Shown piece by piece: positions 43,801 through 51,700 of a DNA stretch of 64,000 nucleotides. The notes beneath the pieces are model-generated. The model was given only the letters and a program-made list of their open reading frames with translations. It did no database searches and was not told the origin of the DNA. Position numbers and translations under genes: made by a program. This stretch comes from Cyprinodon diabolis. Its lineage: Eukaryota; Chordata; Actinopteri; Cyprinodontiformes; Cyprinodontidae. The stretch lies in assembly GCA_030533445.1 (NCBI GenBank), contig CM060080.1, positions 8,109,717 to 8,173,716 on the forward strand, in the 5' to 3' direction. Within the stretch, counting starts at the first letter, position 1. Each line of letters begins with the position of its first letter.

Positions 43801-44445
43801 TGTTTATTGAAACTACTTTTAAAGGATTTAATTAAACAAATATCAATGAAGATGCCCAGATTCCTTTATTTGATTTAAATGTTTATTAAGGATTTTAGAA
43901 AAATATAAAACCAGATTAGACCTAAAATACACAATAAAGACATTTTTATACAATTTGCATAGAGAAAACAAAATATGCAGAACTAAAAATTAGGAGAATA
44001 AATCTGCATCTTTAGTTTACACTGCAAGAAATGTAAATCTGAATAAGTATTTTTTTTCTTGAATTGAGGAAAGTGGGACACTTTCCTCAATTCTGGAACA
44101 AGACAATTTATATTTACAATAAAAAAAACAATTGCGTTATTTCAAGTGCATATTATCTAATTATCTTATTTTAATATTGAAAACATTAATTCCATATTTA
44201 ACTGCTAAAATAAGGGCTAATTACACTTAATTTTAGACATTTTTGCTTATTTCTAGATCGTAGGAAATTTGCTTGTTTCTTTTATGTTGAGGATTTTTTT
44301 TCCCACAGAAGATGAACAGCAGGAGAAGCTGAACACGGGAGGAGCCATGAAGGGAGGCGTCCATCCGTCCACCTTCAGGCCCCAGGAGGACAGAGACCAG
44401 GAGGAGATGAGGAGCACCGAGTCCTCCAGCGATGATGTCTTCTGA
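16676..44445 (+). CDS. talpid3: TALPID3 (KIAA0586), C-terminal two thirds in 17 exons (gene span)
   Basis: TALPID3 is a centriolar protein needed for ciliogenesis, centriole satellite dispersal and Hedgehog signalling. Exons read: 16676-16820, 16932-17509, 21019-21091, 21924-22144, 22199-22412, 22499-22619, 26461-26595, 29439-29623, 29704-29828, 29904-30091, 30158-30311, 33079-33232, 33295-33515, 33755-33807, 38339-38434, 39730-39874, 44309-44445. They total about 2.9 kb, or 980 residues; the human protein is about 1,500-1,650. Diagnostic blocks are KKVLEENLEAL and VRIKKTVDAWI (around the essential coiled coil), YLTRLYGKLPHEG, EEQSLTSDIV, LQLFVDSNMSVDSALIRQLV, and the acidic end SSSDDVF. Most junctions keep phase. 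Exceptions are the 22144/22199 join and the 22619-26461 interval, which may hide an exon. N-terminal exons are not recognised upstream. Family assignment rests on remembered vertebrate sequences. Confidence 0.88.
16932..17509 (+). CDS. talpid3: talpid3 exon with essential coiled-coil start
   Basis: Acceptor GTGTTCAG, donor AACAG/GTGATG. 192 codons plus 2 bases. A Gln/Ser/Pro-rich linker is followed by SVLEEAGQVLRQ, RRKKVLEENLEAL and a terminal LEALAANR. The last block is the conserved coiled coil needed for TALPID3 function in chick and human. The exon ends only about 12-15 bp before a 2.7-kb tandem repeat. Confidence 0.88.
17523..20265. repeat. 2.7-kb GATA/CTAG-like minisatellite in talpid3 intron
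   Basis: Tandem units mostly of 36 bp (GAAGCTAGATCA, ATAGTTAGATAG, GTAACTAGGTAG), interspersed with 48-bp units that add GAAGCTATATAG. Higher-order repeats are visible; for example, blocks near 18740-18960 and 18980-19200 are almost identical over about 200 bp. Every unit is a multiple of 12 and lacks stop codons in one minus-strand frame, giving a 921-codon open frame (20268 to 17503). That frame encodes only variants of ASYLVTYLTIDL, is hydrophobic and overlaps the exon antisense. I do not regard it as a gene. Confidence 0.97.
20270..21010. other. talpid3 intron, remainder
   Basis: No additional exon recognised. It contains a T-run at 20348 and ordinary AT-rich intron sequence up to the acceptor at 21018. 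Confidence 0.4.
21019..21091 (+). CDS. talpid3: talpid3 exon, conserved IRKTVDEWI-type block
   Basis: Acceptor TTCTGCAG, donor CAG/GTAAGA. Completes a split Arg codon, then DLTEDVRIKKTVDAWISSL and TRDTQ. The phase fits the preceding exon exactly, across the minisatellite intron. Confidence 0.9.
21500..21737. repeat. hAT-like non-autonomous transposon fragment
   Basis: AATGCGACCTGGCCGTTCAG, CAGGTCGCATATGGGC and the end CAGTGTGAACGTAGCC are the low-complexity ends typical of teleost hAT-type MITEs. Boundaries are uncertain. Confidence 0.5.
21924..22144 (+). CDS. talpid3: talpid3 exon, basic Arg/Gly/Pro-rich
   Basis: Acceptor GTCTTCAG, best donor GACGG/GTCAGT. In the incoming phase 0 it reads VQDQPPPHQGETRPGEANQH and then a basic, Arg/Gly-rich stretch (FRPRPSGRGKTPTVPRGTSN). 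This donor leaves the codon two bases in, which does not match the next exon (see findings). Weaker in-phase donors exist at 22043 and 22115. Confidence 0.6.
22199..22412 (+). CDS. talpid3: talpid3 exon, LYGKLPHEG block
   Basis: Acceptor TGTGTACAG, donor AGAG/GTCTGG (weak). Encodes LQEAEPNGVSG, GELYLTRLYGKLPHEG, LRRTLKRSPYPRF and RPRLVESIRG. These align block by block with the conserved YGKP...HRSTLKKGPYLRF and PKVIE.VKG region of vertebrate TALPID3. The exit phase fits the next exon. Confidence 0.88.
22499..22619 (+). CDS. talpid3: talpid3 exon, VKSCKTQT block
   Basis: Acceptor CTGACAG, donor CGTCA/GTAAAC. Encodes VRVKSCKTQTSF then LEPPVDYTGSSTGATAIPL, corresponding to the conserved KVKS.RTQTDF and GTLEGHLIPMAI segment of the family. 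Without splicing at this donor the frame meets TAA at once (22621). Confidence 0.82.
24322..24591 (-). pseudogene. RecQ-like helicase N-terminal fragment in a repeat
   Basis: Minus-strand 89 codons. After ISSLKEEQNTTMEAFLRGED comes VFALLPTGFSKSLIYQLAPL, a Walker A-like helicase motif I with Ser replacing Gly before Lys (GFSKS; GFGKS expected). Such RecQ-like fragments are scattered in fish genomes, apparently carried by repeats. It is too short to be a gene and opposite in strand to talpid3. Confidence 0.55.
25456..25930. mobile_element. Foldback / hairpin MITE
   Basis: Left arm 25456-25528 (CAATCCACTGGACTTTG, GACGTTTCTCTTCCCATCC, AGGAAGCTTATTCAATTC) is the reverse complement of 25861-25930 with few changes. 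An inner pair (GCCCAACAAAGCCTTGTTTT near 25570 and its complement near 25810) extends the hairpin. The minus-strand frames inside are repeat shadows. Confidence 0.85.
26461..26595 (+). CDS. talpid3: talpid3 exon, NFPGNNF block
   Basis: Acceptor TATTGACAG, donor AACCAG/GTAACC. 45 codons in phase 0: KQQPITEKPSSSPLCIIKTA, then HEENFPGNNFLSVSDLNQ, matching the EVKFPGTNFDEI region of the family. Confidence 0.82.
27938..28491. repeat. MITE with degenerate inverted ends
   Basis: The left end AGCCTGACGTAGTCC...TCTGATACTGCTCCATAG and the reverse complement of the right end (CTAGCCTGGGTGCC...TCTGGCATTGCTCCATAG) correspond. Little coding capacity. Confidence 0.65.
28548..29092. repeat. hAT-like non-autonomous remnant
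   Basis: Begins near GCGGCGTAGCCAGAAC and ends ATCTAGCTCCGCCCCTG, the imperfect inverted ends common to teleost hAT-type elements. No open frame of note. Confidence 0.5.
29150..29365. repeat. CACTGCAAAAA hairpin MITE, degenerate copy
   Basis: Contains CTTAAAATAAGTGCATTTTG, TTGCCAATGGAACAAGATCC and TTATTTACCTGCTTAAATTA, shared with the other copies. It ends only about 75 bp upstream of a talpid3 exon. Confidence 0.7.
29439..29623 (+). CDS. talpid3: talpid3 exon, DVLEDRLVEW block
   Basis: Acceptor CCTCTCCAG, donor GAATG/GTGCGA. Encodes EENSEVGEEAVVLEGRL, YHSPAFPPRAPSPRR and DVLEDRLVEW. It ends inside the Trp codon, which the next exon completes to W-VEQQLMSRMI. Confidence 0.88.
29704..29828 (+). 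CDS. talpid3: talpid3 exon, VEQQLMSRMI block
   Basis: Acceptor TCTGTTTAG, donor ACATCG/GTAGTT. Encodes VEQQLMSRMIADMYPRPPPD and EEQSLTSDI, the best conserved C-terminal segment of the family. Phases fit on both sides across short introns (80 and 75 bp). Confidence 0.9.
29904..30091 (+). CDS. talpid3: talpid3 exon, LQLFVDSNMSVDS block
   Basis: Acceptor TCGTCTGCAG, donor ACGGAG/GTAAAG. Encodes VKAAGGGGLQLFVDSNMSVD and LIRQLVNEVLSETVAQML, a strongly conserved family signature. Exits in phase 0. Confidence 0.92.
30158..30311 (+). CDS. talpid3: talpid3 exon, proline-rich
   Basis: Acceptor TTTTTTAG (or 3 bp later, in frame), donor GCAG/GTCTGC. Encodes QQPAPLVPTPVPTPPPSGPQ ... SSPVILESAEPVPTA, matching the PLPTPQPTPPCSPSSP region of the family. 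Low complexity and probably disordered. Confidence 0.85.
30694..31703. repeat. Non-autonomous DNA transposon with nested SINE
   Basis: Starts TATGCTACGTTCAGACCGCA. The inverse motif recurs at 31555 (TGTCTGAACGTAGCATTC) and 31683 (CGGTCAGAACATAGCATC). A tRNA-derived SINE sits inside at about 31240-31440. Confidence 0.55.
31240..31440 (+). repeat. tRNA-derived SINE
   Basis: Carries a perfect Pol III B box GGTTCGAATCC (31323-31333) within GCCGGGTTCGAATCCGGC, followed by the TCCTTTCCTGCATGTCTCTC and CCCTTTCCTGTCAGCCTACT tail typical of a fish SINE. A degenerate A-box region precedes it. Not an intact tRNA. Confidence 0.75.
31710..32290. repeat. CACTGCAAAAA hairpin MITE interrupted by another repeat
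   Basis: Left part 31710-31775 and right part 32110-32290 (TTGCCAATGGAATTAG, CTTAAAATAAGATAATTAG, CATTGGCAAAGTGTCTCAC) belong to the hairpin family. The middle (about 31778-32105, TTACTTTATTAATCCTGG...TTGCGGTGCAACC) is a different interspersed repeat. Confidence 0.65.
32430..32735 (+). repeat. 'AATAAACTGAATTGAAT' interspersed repeat, long copy
   Basis: Contains ACACTGAGCCTGGTTCTGC, CTCTCCACTGTCACTACAAG, GCTTAGTGTGAGGGATTGCT and GGCGCTATAGAAATAAACT. Shares about 270 bp with 50235-50500. Confidence 0.85.
33079..33232 (+). CDS. talpid3: talpid3 exon, Pro/Glu-rich
   Basis: Acceptor GACCCAAG, donor GACAG/GTCCAG. Encodes DPVATPTATPEPRSPEESPP and LPLDEDGPEEELESQ, matching the LPLEEENPNSPQEEL segment of the family. 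Followed by an intron of only 62 bp. Confidence 0.82.
33295..33515 (+). CDS. talpid3: talpid3 exon with poly-serine and ISEGELL block
   Basis: Acceptor TCGTGCAG, donor CTCACAG/GTCTGA. Encodes VASMEEEEPPACRP, a run of 11 Ser encoded by an AGC-type triplet repeat (about 33397-33431), then ALKHISEGELLISANQLAPL, matching the conserved LDKPISEGEILFS.GQ.LAP motif. Confidence 0.88.
33755..33807 (+). CDS. talpid3: talpid3 small exon
   Basis: Acceptor CTGTTTCAG, donor GACATG/GTGAGT. 17 codons plus split codon: EEEGLCSFSSSLREVEDM, fitting ILEDIGLYLTNLNDSLSS... of the family. Phase fits both neighbours. Confidence 0.8.
34901..35563. mobile_element. hAT MITE
   Basis: Inverted ends CAGGGGTGCCCAACC (34901-34915) and GGTTGGGCACCCCTG (35549-35563). 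Flanking 8-mers TTGTAGAG and TTGTAGAT match at 7 of 8, fitting an 8-bp hAT target duplication. 663 bp, no coding capacity. Confidence 0.9.
36468..36575 (-). repeat. 'AATAAACTGAATTGAAT' interspersed repeat, short reversed copy
   Basis: The reverse complement shows AAGTGACTTAAGATGACATG and GTAGCGATAGAAACTGGATT, a diverged version of the ending of copies elsewhere. Confidence 0.6.
36625..38035 (-). mobile_element. L1-like LINE 3' UTR end, split by a hAT insertion
   Basis: The parts 36625-36708 and 37771-38035 together match the continuous stretch 57640-57965 (CACTTCACATTCAACATAA, then TTGCTTGGGAGCT, CCTTTGTCCCATCTAGTTTA). The 1.06-kb DNA between them is a later insertion (36709-37770). Confidence 0.8.
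36709..37770. mobile_element. hAT-like non-autonomous element inserted in LINE
   Basis: Ends CAGTGCGGGAAATAC and GTATTTCGCACTCTG are inverted with small differences. It is flanked by AATAAAAC (36701-36708) and CATAAAAC (37771-37778), a near-perfect 8-bp target duplication. The uninterrupted LINE copy at 57.6 kb shows the empty site. Confidence 0.8.
38339..38434 (+). CDS. talpid3: talpid3 exon, TLDSTVEQVGGRD
   Basis: Acceptor CTCTTGCAG, donor CCTGAG/GTGGGT. 32 codons in phase 0: TLDSTVEQVGGRDLLLTLLT then KVDQGGQRPDPE. Family similarity is weaker here, but splice sites and phases are good. Confidence 0.72.
38435..39729. other. talpid3 intron, no exon seen
   Basis: AT-rich, with an A-rich stretch at 39060-39420. 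Nothing recognised. Confidence 0.4.
39730..39874 (+). CDS. talpid3: talpid3 exon, EEMEDEVSLGEV
   Basis: Acceptor TTTCTTCAG, donor CTGCAG/GTAAGG. 48 codons plus 1: GSWGREEMEDEVSLGEVRDY, then NQTRTVGLLDQTSACGQNSP. Matches the acidic VEMEDDPPSEGQV region only loosely. Phase fits the last exon. Confidence 0.75.
43228..43729. mobile_element. CACTGCAAAAA hairpin MITE with nested MITE
   Basis: Ends CACTGCAAAAACA (43228) and TGTTTTTGCAGTG-like (to 43729) are inverted. The body is largely self-complementary AT-rich sequence (CTTGAATTGAGG, TTGCCAATGGAACAAGAC, AATTATCTTATTTTAAGAG). It is interrupted by a second element at 43272-43525. Confidence 0.85.
43272..43525. mobile_element. Nested palindromic MITE, 254 bp, TSD AAGTG
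   Basis: Ends TACGGAAGAGGATTAGGGCC and its exact reverse complement at the right, flanked on both sides by AAGTG (43267-43271 and 43526-43530). The arms stay complementary inward (TAACTGATTTTTAAATTTTA, CAGTTTAA). The loop holds four copies of AAAGTCAGAATTCTGA-like units, themselves palindromic (TCAGAATTCTGA). Confidence 0.93.
44023..44265. repeat. CACTGCAAAAA hairpin MITE, another copy
   Basis: Starts ACACTGCAAGAAATGTAAAT and ends near ACTTATTTCTAGAT-like sequence. It ends about 45 bp before the last talpid3 exon. Confidence 0.8.
44309..44445 (+). CDS. talpid3: talpid3 last coding exon
   Basis: Acceptor TTCCCACAG. Encodes EDEQQEKLNTGGAMKGGVHP, then EEMRSTESSSDDVF and TGA. The short acidic/serine ending ...DVF resembles the family C-terminus (ESSGADTF in human, from memory). 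Confidence 0.85.
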
Positions 44446-44590
44446 TCACAGTTTCTGCTGACTTCCTCCTTTCAATGATAGTTGGATACATGACCTTTGA
44501 CCTTTGTCAAAAACAGTGGTAACCTGTTTGGCTGTTTGTGTAAATGTTCTGAACATGTTAATTTGGAATAAAATGACCAGTTTTACTTCT
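44446..44590 (+). terminator. talpid3: talpid3 3' UTR and poly(A) signal
   Basis: A short 3' UTR with AATAAA at 44567-44572. The transcript likely ends near 44590, leaving under 1 kb to dact1. Confidence 0.7.
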
Positions 44591-45363
44591 GATTTCTACT
44601 TGTTTACTTATTTTCTCAGAGGCCATCAGTTAAATCGTTTAGTTTTAAATATTTGATGGCTGCTGGTTCCAACCCTGAAAACACCAAACAATGAAATACC
44701 AGGATTAAACATGAAGCTGCTGAGCAGAGAGGGAATGATATTGACACCCAGTTCTAATTAGGCTTAGATTAACATCATTTAATCCAAGAATACTCTGGAA
44801 ATAAAGATCTATTGATCTCAGAGTCGGATGGTTCCCTGAGGTGCTGTGTGTCTGTGAAGAGATCGATGTTCTCAGAAACAGGGATTAAACTGAGCAGCTT
44901 TCATGAAGCTGAGGAGGATGAACTGATTTAAACCTCTGCTTGTTTACTGAAGCTGAAGCAGCAGCTCACCTCAAGGCCTGAGTTAGGTCTAAAGGGAAAC
45001 CAGTAAACAGAGTTCAAAGGTCAAACAAACATACTGTATTTAGGAAAGATCTATCTGAGACCTGAAGCTGTTGATGGGAGAAAATAAACTGGTGGCTCCA
45101 TTATCCATCCACCATCCAACCATTCCTCCATCCACCCATCATCCATCCATCATCCATCCAAGCTGAAGCTGAACTGAATCATTTGCTATTTTTCTAATGA
45201 ACTGAATTTAAAGTATTGAGCTATCAAACAATTATACAGAAGAACATTAGACAGGTGCTTCGACAGATATGTCTAAAATATCTGGATGTAATGATTTGTG
45301 AATCATTTGCTACATTGTTTTATTTTGAAGGTTCATGTGACGCCAGCCTTTTGGGCGGAGTCA

Positions 45364-45522
45364 GTCTGGGGGCGGGGCCATGCTTCCCTCAGACATCAGG
45401 GGTCAGTGTGAGCAGAGCTGCTCAGCAGGGAGGATGTTCTCCTCTGGTGCTCCTCCTGCGCTCCGCGGGGATAAAGGGTAGCAGTCAGACCCGAGCAGGA
45501 GGTCCTGGATCTGGCCGGGTCC
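45364..45522 (+). promoter_or_regulatory. Probable dact1 promoter / 5' UTR
   Basis: GC-rich segment with a GC box GGGGGCGGGGCC (45368-45379) and a TATA-like GGATAAAGG (about 45469) some 50 bp before the start codon. The leftover intergenic sequence 44590-45363 shows only a (CCAT)n-type microsatellite at about 45105-45162. Confidence 0.4.
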
Positions 45523-45780
45523 ATGCCCCGGGTCAGCGGGTCTCTGCTGCAGAGGGAGCCACGGCCGGAGGAGATGCCGCTGTTCGCAGCCTCCCGGCGG
45601 GATGCAGGCTGCCGGCACAGGGCGCCACCGGTCCGGGAGCGGCTGCAGCTCATCGTGTCGGTGATCGGAGAGCTGGAGTATCTGCGGCACCGGCAGGAGC
45701 TGCTGGTCCTGAGCGCCCTGATGGAGGAGCGGAGCGCTGCTCACTGCGAGGAGAACCTCCTGGTGCTGAGGAGACAGCTG
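45523..45780 (+). CDS. dact1: dact1 exon 1
   Basis: 86 codons, ending RRQL before donor CTG/GTAGGT. Encodes an Arg-rich head and the first half of the leucine zipper ([19 protein letters not shown]). The same place in DACT1 of other vertebrates ends EENILLLRKQL. Confidence 0.9.
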
Positions 45781-48700
45781 GTAGGTCCAAGTGATCAGGC
45801 CTTCAGCTCTAATCTATGAGTCCTTCTGCAGCGAAGCCACAACTTCTCAGATTCATTTTCTCTGCTTTGTTTGAGTTTCATTCTGTTCAGAGTTTTTATT
45901 TTTCATTACAACCAATTAATTTGGTTTGTTTGATTAAAGAAGGAAGGAAGGAAGGAAGGAAGGAAGATGGATGGATGGATGGATGGATGGATGGATGGAA
46001 GGAAGGAAGGAAGGAAGGAAGGAAGGAAGGAAGGAAGGAAGGAAGGATGGATGGATGGATGGATGGATGGATGGATGGATGGATGGAAGGAAGGAAGGAG
46101 GTAGGTAGGATGGAAGGAAGGATGGATGGAGGATGGATGGATGGAGGAAGGAAGGAAGGAAGGATGGATGGATGAAGGAAGGAAGGATGGATGGATGATG
46201 GATGGATGGATGAAGGAAGGAAGGATGGATGGATGGATGGATGATGGAAGGAAGGAAGGAAGGGCGGAAGGAAGGAAGGATCAGTAGGAAGTCAGCTATG
46301 GTCACTAAGGAAGTTATCTCCTCAGACGTATTTTGTTTGTTTTCTACAAACCTTTGATGGACCTCTCCTGGGTCAGATGTTCCGGACTTCTTGGTACCAA
46401 AGGACACTGCAGGCGGGTCCAAACTCTACTGTTTAGTCAGCTTCAGGTTCTGATCCCATCCTTATTGTTAAGGTTAAAGGATCATGTAAATGTTGAAGGT
46501 CCTTGGTTCAATTCCCATCCGTAGAACCCCCTCATCATCACTGGATCGGACACATCCTGAGGCCGACTGAGTCTGAGGTGGACCTGGAGGGTTTCTGTCG
46601 CTTCTCTGAGCCTTCAGATGGATCCAGGTCCGCCCAACGCTGTGAACCATCGAGCCGATGATGGTTCAAAGATGTTTGTTGGATTTAACCCAGACTGATG
46701 GATGAGCTCACTGCCAGACGGCACAGAAAGGAAAATCAAAGCTTCTCTCAGCTGCTGATCATCTATCAGCTAAATCTCTAATATTTCATCTTCCCTCATT
46801 AACTCAACAGAAGTTGTCAGTCTAAAGCAGGGGTCACCAACCTTTTAAGGCTGAGGGCCACTTCAAGGGTACCGAGACATAGGAAGGGCGACCATAACTG
46901 ACCCATGAGCTGCAAGGGTTAGTGTTAGCCTAAACTTTGTTCATTATCAACTTATTTTTATTGTTTCTGTTAATTTCTAAGTTTATTTAGACATTGTCAT
47001 TTTTGAAATCTCTATAAATGATTAAAAAGAAGAGCAACAGAATAAAATAACATTTCAAACATAGCCCACTGGTGAGCTGTTCTTTATTTAGAAGACTCTG
47101 AGGGCCCCCCATGTGGTCCTTGAGGGCACCTTGGTGCCCACGGGCACCGCGTTGGTGACCCCTGGTCTAAAGCCTCGCTGTGTCTGTCCTTGATGTGTTT
47201 GCTTCCTTCCAGCAGCTGTTTCCTGCTTTCAGGACTCTAAGGATCCTGATGTCTCACTAACTCCACCTCTCTGGACGGATGGTTGATCTTAAATACCAGG
47301 ATCTGTTGATTTTTCATGACTCTGCAGTTCAGGTTGATGCTGATCAGCTCTCACACTTTATGGCCCTTAGGATTCATTTTTAAAGAGCACAGTTAAAGAA
47401 CAAACCCTCCTGTTTCTGTTAGTGTTTTATACAATGTTGCTGAAGGTAAAGAAATGAAGAGCAGCTTATGGAGCATCAGGTTCTGTCTTGTTTTCTTGTT
47501 TTCTAGCCTGTTTGGTGTAGATGGTGCATGAAGGTGGTAGATGAAGCAGATTTCCCTTCACTGCTCTGCTGGTGCAGAGGTCAGAGTTTCTCTAAGATGA
47601 CAAAAGCTGGAAGCTTCATAGTCAGGAACCAGCAGACCTGCTTCATTTTCTCACATCCTTCGAAACATCCTCAAACACTTCAGCAGCTCAGATCCTCTCT
47701 TCATCTTCTCTGGGCCGCCGTGTAGATGGCGTGTTACCGTCTGTCCTGGCGGAGTCATGAGAGCAGCAGAATAATGGAGGCTTGTTTCCACTCTCCTTCC
47801 CAATTAGCTCGTCCCTCGTGATGTCTGCCATCCGTCCTTCAGTCATCAGAATGTTGTTTTTAAGGGCCGGGACGTTTCAGAGCTGTGAGGACATCTTCAT
47901 TCCTCCCACTGTCTGAGGAGAGAGTCTGTAGATTTATTCTGGGTCTGGATGTTCAGGTTCTCTTGCTTGAAGGTGAAGCTCCTCCTCAGTCTCAGGGCTT
48001 CTGCCGGTTTTCCTCCAGGCTGCCATCTCCAGGTCTCTTTCCAGCGAGTCGATGAAGGTCAATCTGGGTCTCCTCTGATCGCTGCAACAGAACCTCTCAT
48101 CTTTCTCTGAGCCGTTGTCCCAGCGGGTCTGCAGGTGGTCCTTTCTCTCTTGATCAAAGCTTTGGGAGATGGTTCTGGAACAGAACCCTGCTTTAAACAC
48201 AACCAGAACCTCCTTCCTGACCGGCCTGCTGGAGGAAAAGAGATCTGAGCGCTGATTAGAGCTTAATGCTGGTTTTATTTGGGTGTAATGGAGTAAAGGG
48301 GCTGAACACAGTTTTAAAAGAAAATTCCGCTCATATTCAGAATTCAAACTTCTGAAAGTTCTTTAAATCTGAAATTATTCCATACTGTTCAATAAATAAG
48401 TGTTTTTAATTAATAGTATTTTTTTAATTTAAATGTACTTTACTGGAGACATCCATGTTTGTCAAAGAACACTACTGCCACCTACTGGTTTGTGATGTCA
48501 CGGTGCGGTATCGGCTGTTGATCAAGTCCCAGTGCTGTATCTGGTGTTTGTCACAACGCGCTATTACCCAAGTCATCTTGAAAACACTCTTCTTCCAAAT
48601 GTTGGCTGGTTGAAGTCCTCTGGAAATCTTCAATAATTGTTGTTGATTGCAGATGTGTCTAGTAGTTCCCACTGATTTTGCTTGTAAAGCGGGGAGAATG

Positions 48701-51700
48701 GCGCTAGGCTTACCGCACCGTGATGTCACTGCTGGAAGATGGCAGGAGGGAGGGGTTACTATATTTGGCTAAAAAATGGCCGCTACCAGACTCTGTGATC
48801 CCAACAAAAAATTTTTTTTTTTTACTAATTAACGCTAAATTCATTAAATCACTGTCAACATATTAGTTTTAGGTATAAATAATGATCCATTGATCATTCC
48901 CCCGGACTTTTCCTTTAAAATTGAAACCATTAATGTTTTGCGTTTCCTTAGGTGTTGCTCTGTCTCATTAAATCCCAATAAAACCTGTTTATTTGTAGAG
49001 TTTTTAATGGGACAGAATGTGTAAAGGTTGAATGGTTCTGGAGAGAACCATGTTTAAATTAAAGGACTGCTTAGTTTCCGACGGATCTTCATTAAACTTC
49101 AAATTTTGGTCTGAATTTTGCCTGAACTTGGAGGAATTTATTCGGCTCTAAACGGCAACAACATTTTTATTGGTCACAGCGATTATTTGGATTGAACTTA
49201 AAGAGAAGGGGATCAGTAAATCGAAAGCTTGATATGAAAAATATAAATGAAAAGAAATTGGAAAAAAATACAATAATTGAGATGTAAATATCTGAGAAAA
49301 AGTTACTCTGAAAATGTGTTTAAAAAAAAACAAATTCTTTTTTTTGGATTGCTCTTTTTTCAAATTTCTATTTTCTAAAACACAACAATAATGGAGCCAA
49401 ATTCTCTCCATCCCAGAGCAGTTGCTTTGATTTGCTGTTTCAGAAGCAGGGGCCCTGGAGTTTTGAGGTTGTCCCTTTAATCCTTATTTTTAATTGTCAT
49501 CGTTCAAGTCGACACATCGCTGCAACACGTCTGTCTGATGAAAACAGCAATGAAGGTTCATACCATGAACTGCTGCAGGAAGTTTCTCTGTGGGTTTGAT
49601 AAATACGTCTTTTTAAGATGGAAACGGCTCCTCCATGTCATCGCCGCTGTTCACACAGCTGTGGTGCTGAAATGTCTCCTGTCATTCATATGAGGATCAT
49701 TGGGAATGGAAGAGAAAAGTTTGGGATTCTGTTTTGTTATGTTTTTTTTTTTTTTTTACAATTTCTGATAAAGCTTATAGTTAGTGTCTCAGGTTATCCT
49801 GAGCTATCTCTATAGTATATGCTGCTATAGGCTTAGACTGCTGGAGGAAATAGGGACCCCTTTTTCATCATTCTGCTTCATTCTATCTCTATTCTGTTAG
49901 TTCAATCTCTAACGTTCTGCTCTCTCTGCTTTTTCTTATAGTAGCTTCATCTGGTCTGTTCCTGTTCGGCTGTGACTCCATCCTGGAGAGAAATATCAGC
50001 TGTGCTGCTGCCATCAACTCCTTTGCTTCTAGATGTTGGAGCTTAGCCTGTTTTCCAGTGTAGTCCTGTTTCTCTGACTGTGACTAACTGGATGTGCTCT
50101 CTTCATCCTCTGATATGGGAGCTGGTTCAGAGCTCTCCTGCCTGGCTGTGTGTTTCCTGGACGGGGCCGCCTGTGGAGCTGGTTGACAGTTGCCTTTTGT
50201 ATCTATGCTTCTTTTTCTATGTCTGCTTCTGTCTCTTTGAGCCCCGCTCACACTGAGCCTGGTTCTGCCGGAGGTTTCTTCCTGTTCAAAGGGAGTTTTT
50301 CCTCTCCACTGTCGCTACAAGCATGCTTAGTGTGAGGGATTGCTGAAGAGTCAATGAGTCGATCCAATCTACTGGTTTTCCTTAGATAGAAAACTTTAAA
50401 TCAATCTGACTGAATTATCTGGTGAACTGGAAAGTGCCTTGAAATGACTTGTTGTGAATTGGCGCTATAGAAATAAACTGAATTGAATTTAACTGAAAAT
50501 CGAACTGGTCTGCAACACTTTGACTCATGATATTTATGTGCACATGCCCCCTCAGATCGCCTGCAGATCGTTTAATGCTCGTTAGTGAGGATCTTAGCAG
50601 ATGAGGCCCTGAATGCTGCAGCGTGTGTCGAGTTTTCAGACAGTTCCTGGAATCCCAGGTTGAGAGTTAAGTCAGTACTGATGTTCTGGAACTGGTCCTA
50701 TGTTTCCAGTTATGTTTCCTGTTCGGGAACCTTTTCCAGGAACCAACGTTCTGCTGGATTTAGCAGAATCATAGCTGATGGAGGAATGAGGTGAAGCTGT
50801 GCAGTGGAGGGGGGTGTCTCGGTGTCTTTGTTGTTGTGATCTGGTTTTGTTTGGATCTGGATCCTTCTGGTCTGTCAGTGTTACACGTTTAGTCTTTCTC
50901 TTATGATCTTTAGCTCCATCTTTCTTTCTGTTCTTTGTAAGGTTTTTATTTTTTGTTCTTGGTAGATCCCTCTAGGCTAATTATTAGGTTAATCTGCCTT
51001 TTTCTAACAGCTGTTCTGTTTCGGTTCTGGTTCTTTGAATCGTCTCCCGGCAGATCAAGCTGGTTGGTTCTTTACTCAGTTCCTTCTTCCTCCTGTTACA
51101 GTTGCTCTGCTCTTCTCTTCTTGCCTCCTGCCTCTCACTGAAACTAAATCTTAGCAGTCAGCACACCAGCCGTCTCTCCATTTGGGTCCGACTCCTAGGA
51201 TTTCATGAATTAGTACATTGGGAGGAGTTCCCCCTCAGCGCAGTGGCCCTGTTCTGGACCCTGGAGTGGAAATACTCATAAAAATGTTCTGGATAAATAG
51301 AAGTTCCAGGAAAAAAGGAGAAACATCTTTGAACGATGCAGCTGTAGCTTCTTATTCCCCCTCCTGAGGCAGCCCTGCTTGGAGGGCAGTGAGGAGATGA
51401 TGGCGAACCTTCATCGGTGGCTGCCCTCCATCTTTCTCTGTTCTTCTACGTTTGCTCACCTCTGTCTCTTCAAACTGATTGCTTCAGTCTGTCCTGGCGC
51501 TCTGGTAGGGGGCGGAGATCCGCAGCGCCACGCCATGTGATGCAGCCCGCTTTGTTTCATCAGCAGAGCTGAATTATGAGCCGTGCGTTCCACGCAGTGC
51601 ACGTTACTCTCTAGTTTATATCCTGCAGAGACGGCGCCATTCTGATCTACTGATGATCCCCGCTGGGCCAGTCTGCCAGGGGCATGTAGGACACTCCTGG

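Larger units (their letters stand above)
39875..44308. other. talpid3 last intron
   Basis: Contains a GC-rich patch at 41521-41830 that ends in a reversed transposon end (GGACGTCTGGTCACCCTAC), two hairpin MITE copies (43228-43729 and 44023-44265), and a 16-A run at 41148-41163. The frame 42727-43005 lacks family support. No exon seen. Confidence 0.45.

Noticed and set aside
45216..45794. 192-codon + frame over dact1 exon 1
   Set aside because: Different frame from dact1; a shadow in GC-rich sequence. The dact1 frame from 45523 has the conserved leucine zipper.
45934..46422. 162-codon minus frame rich in HPSFLPS
   Set aside because: Translation of the GGAA/GGAT microsatellite.
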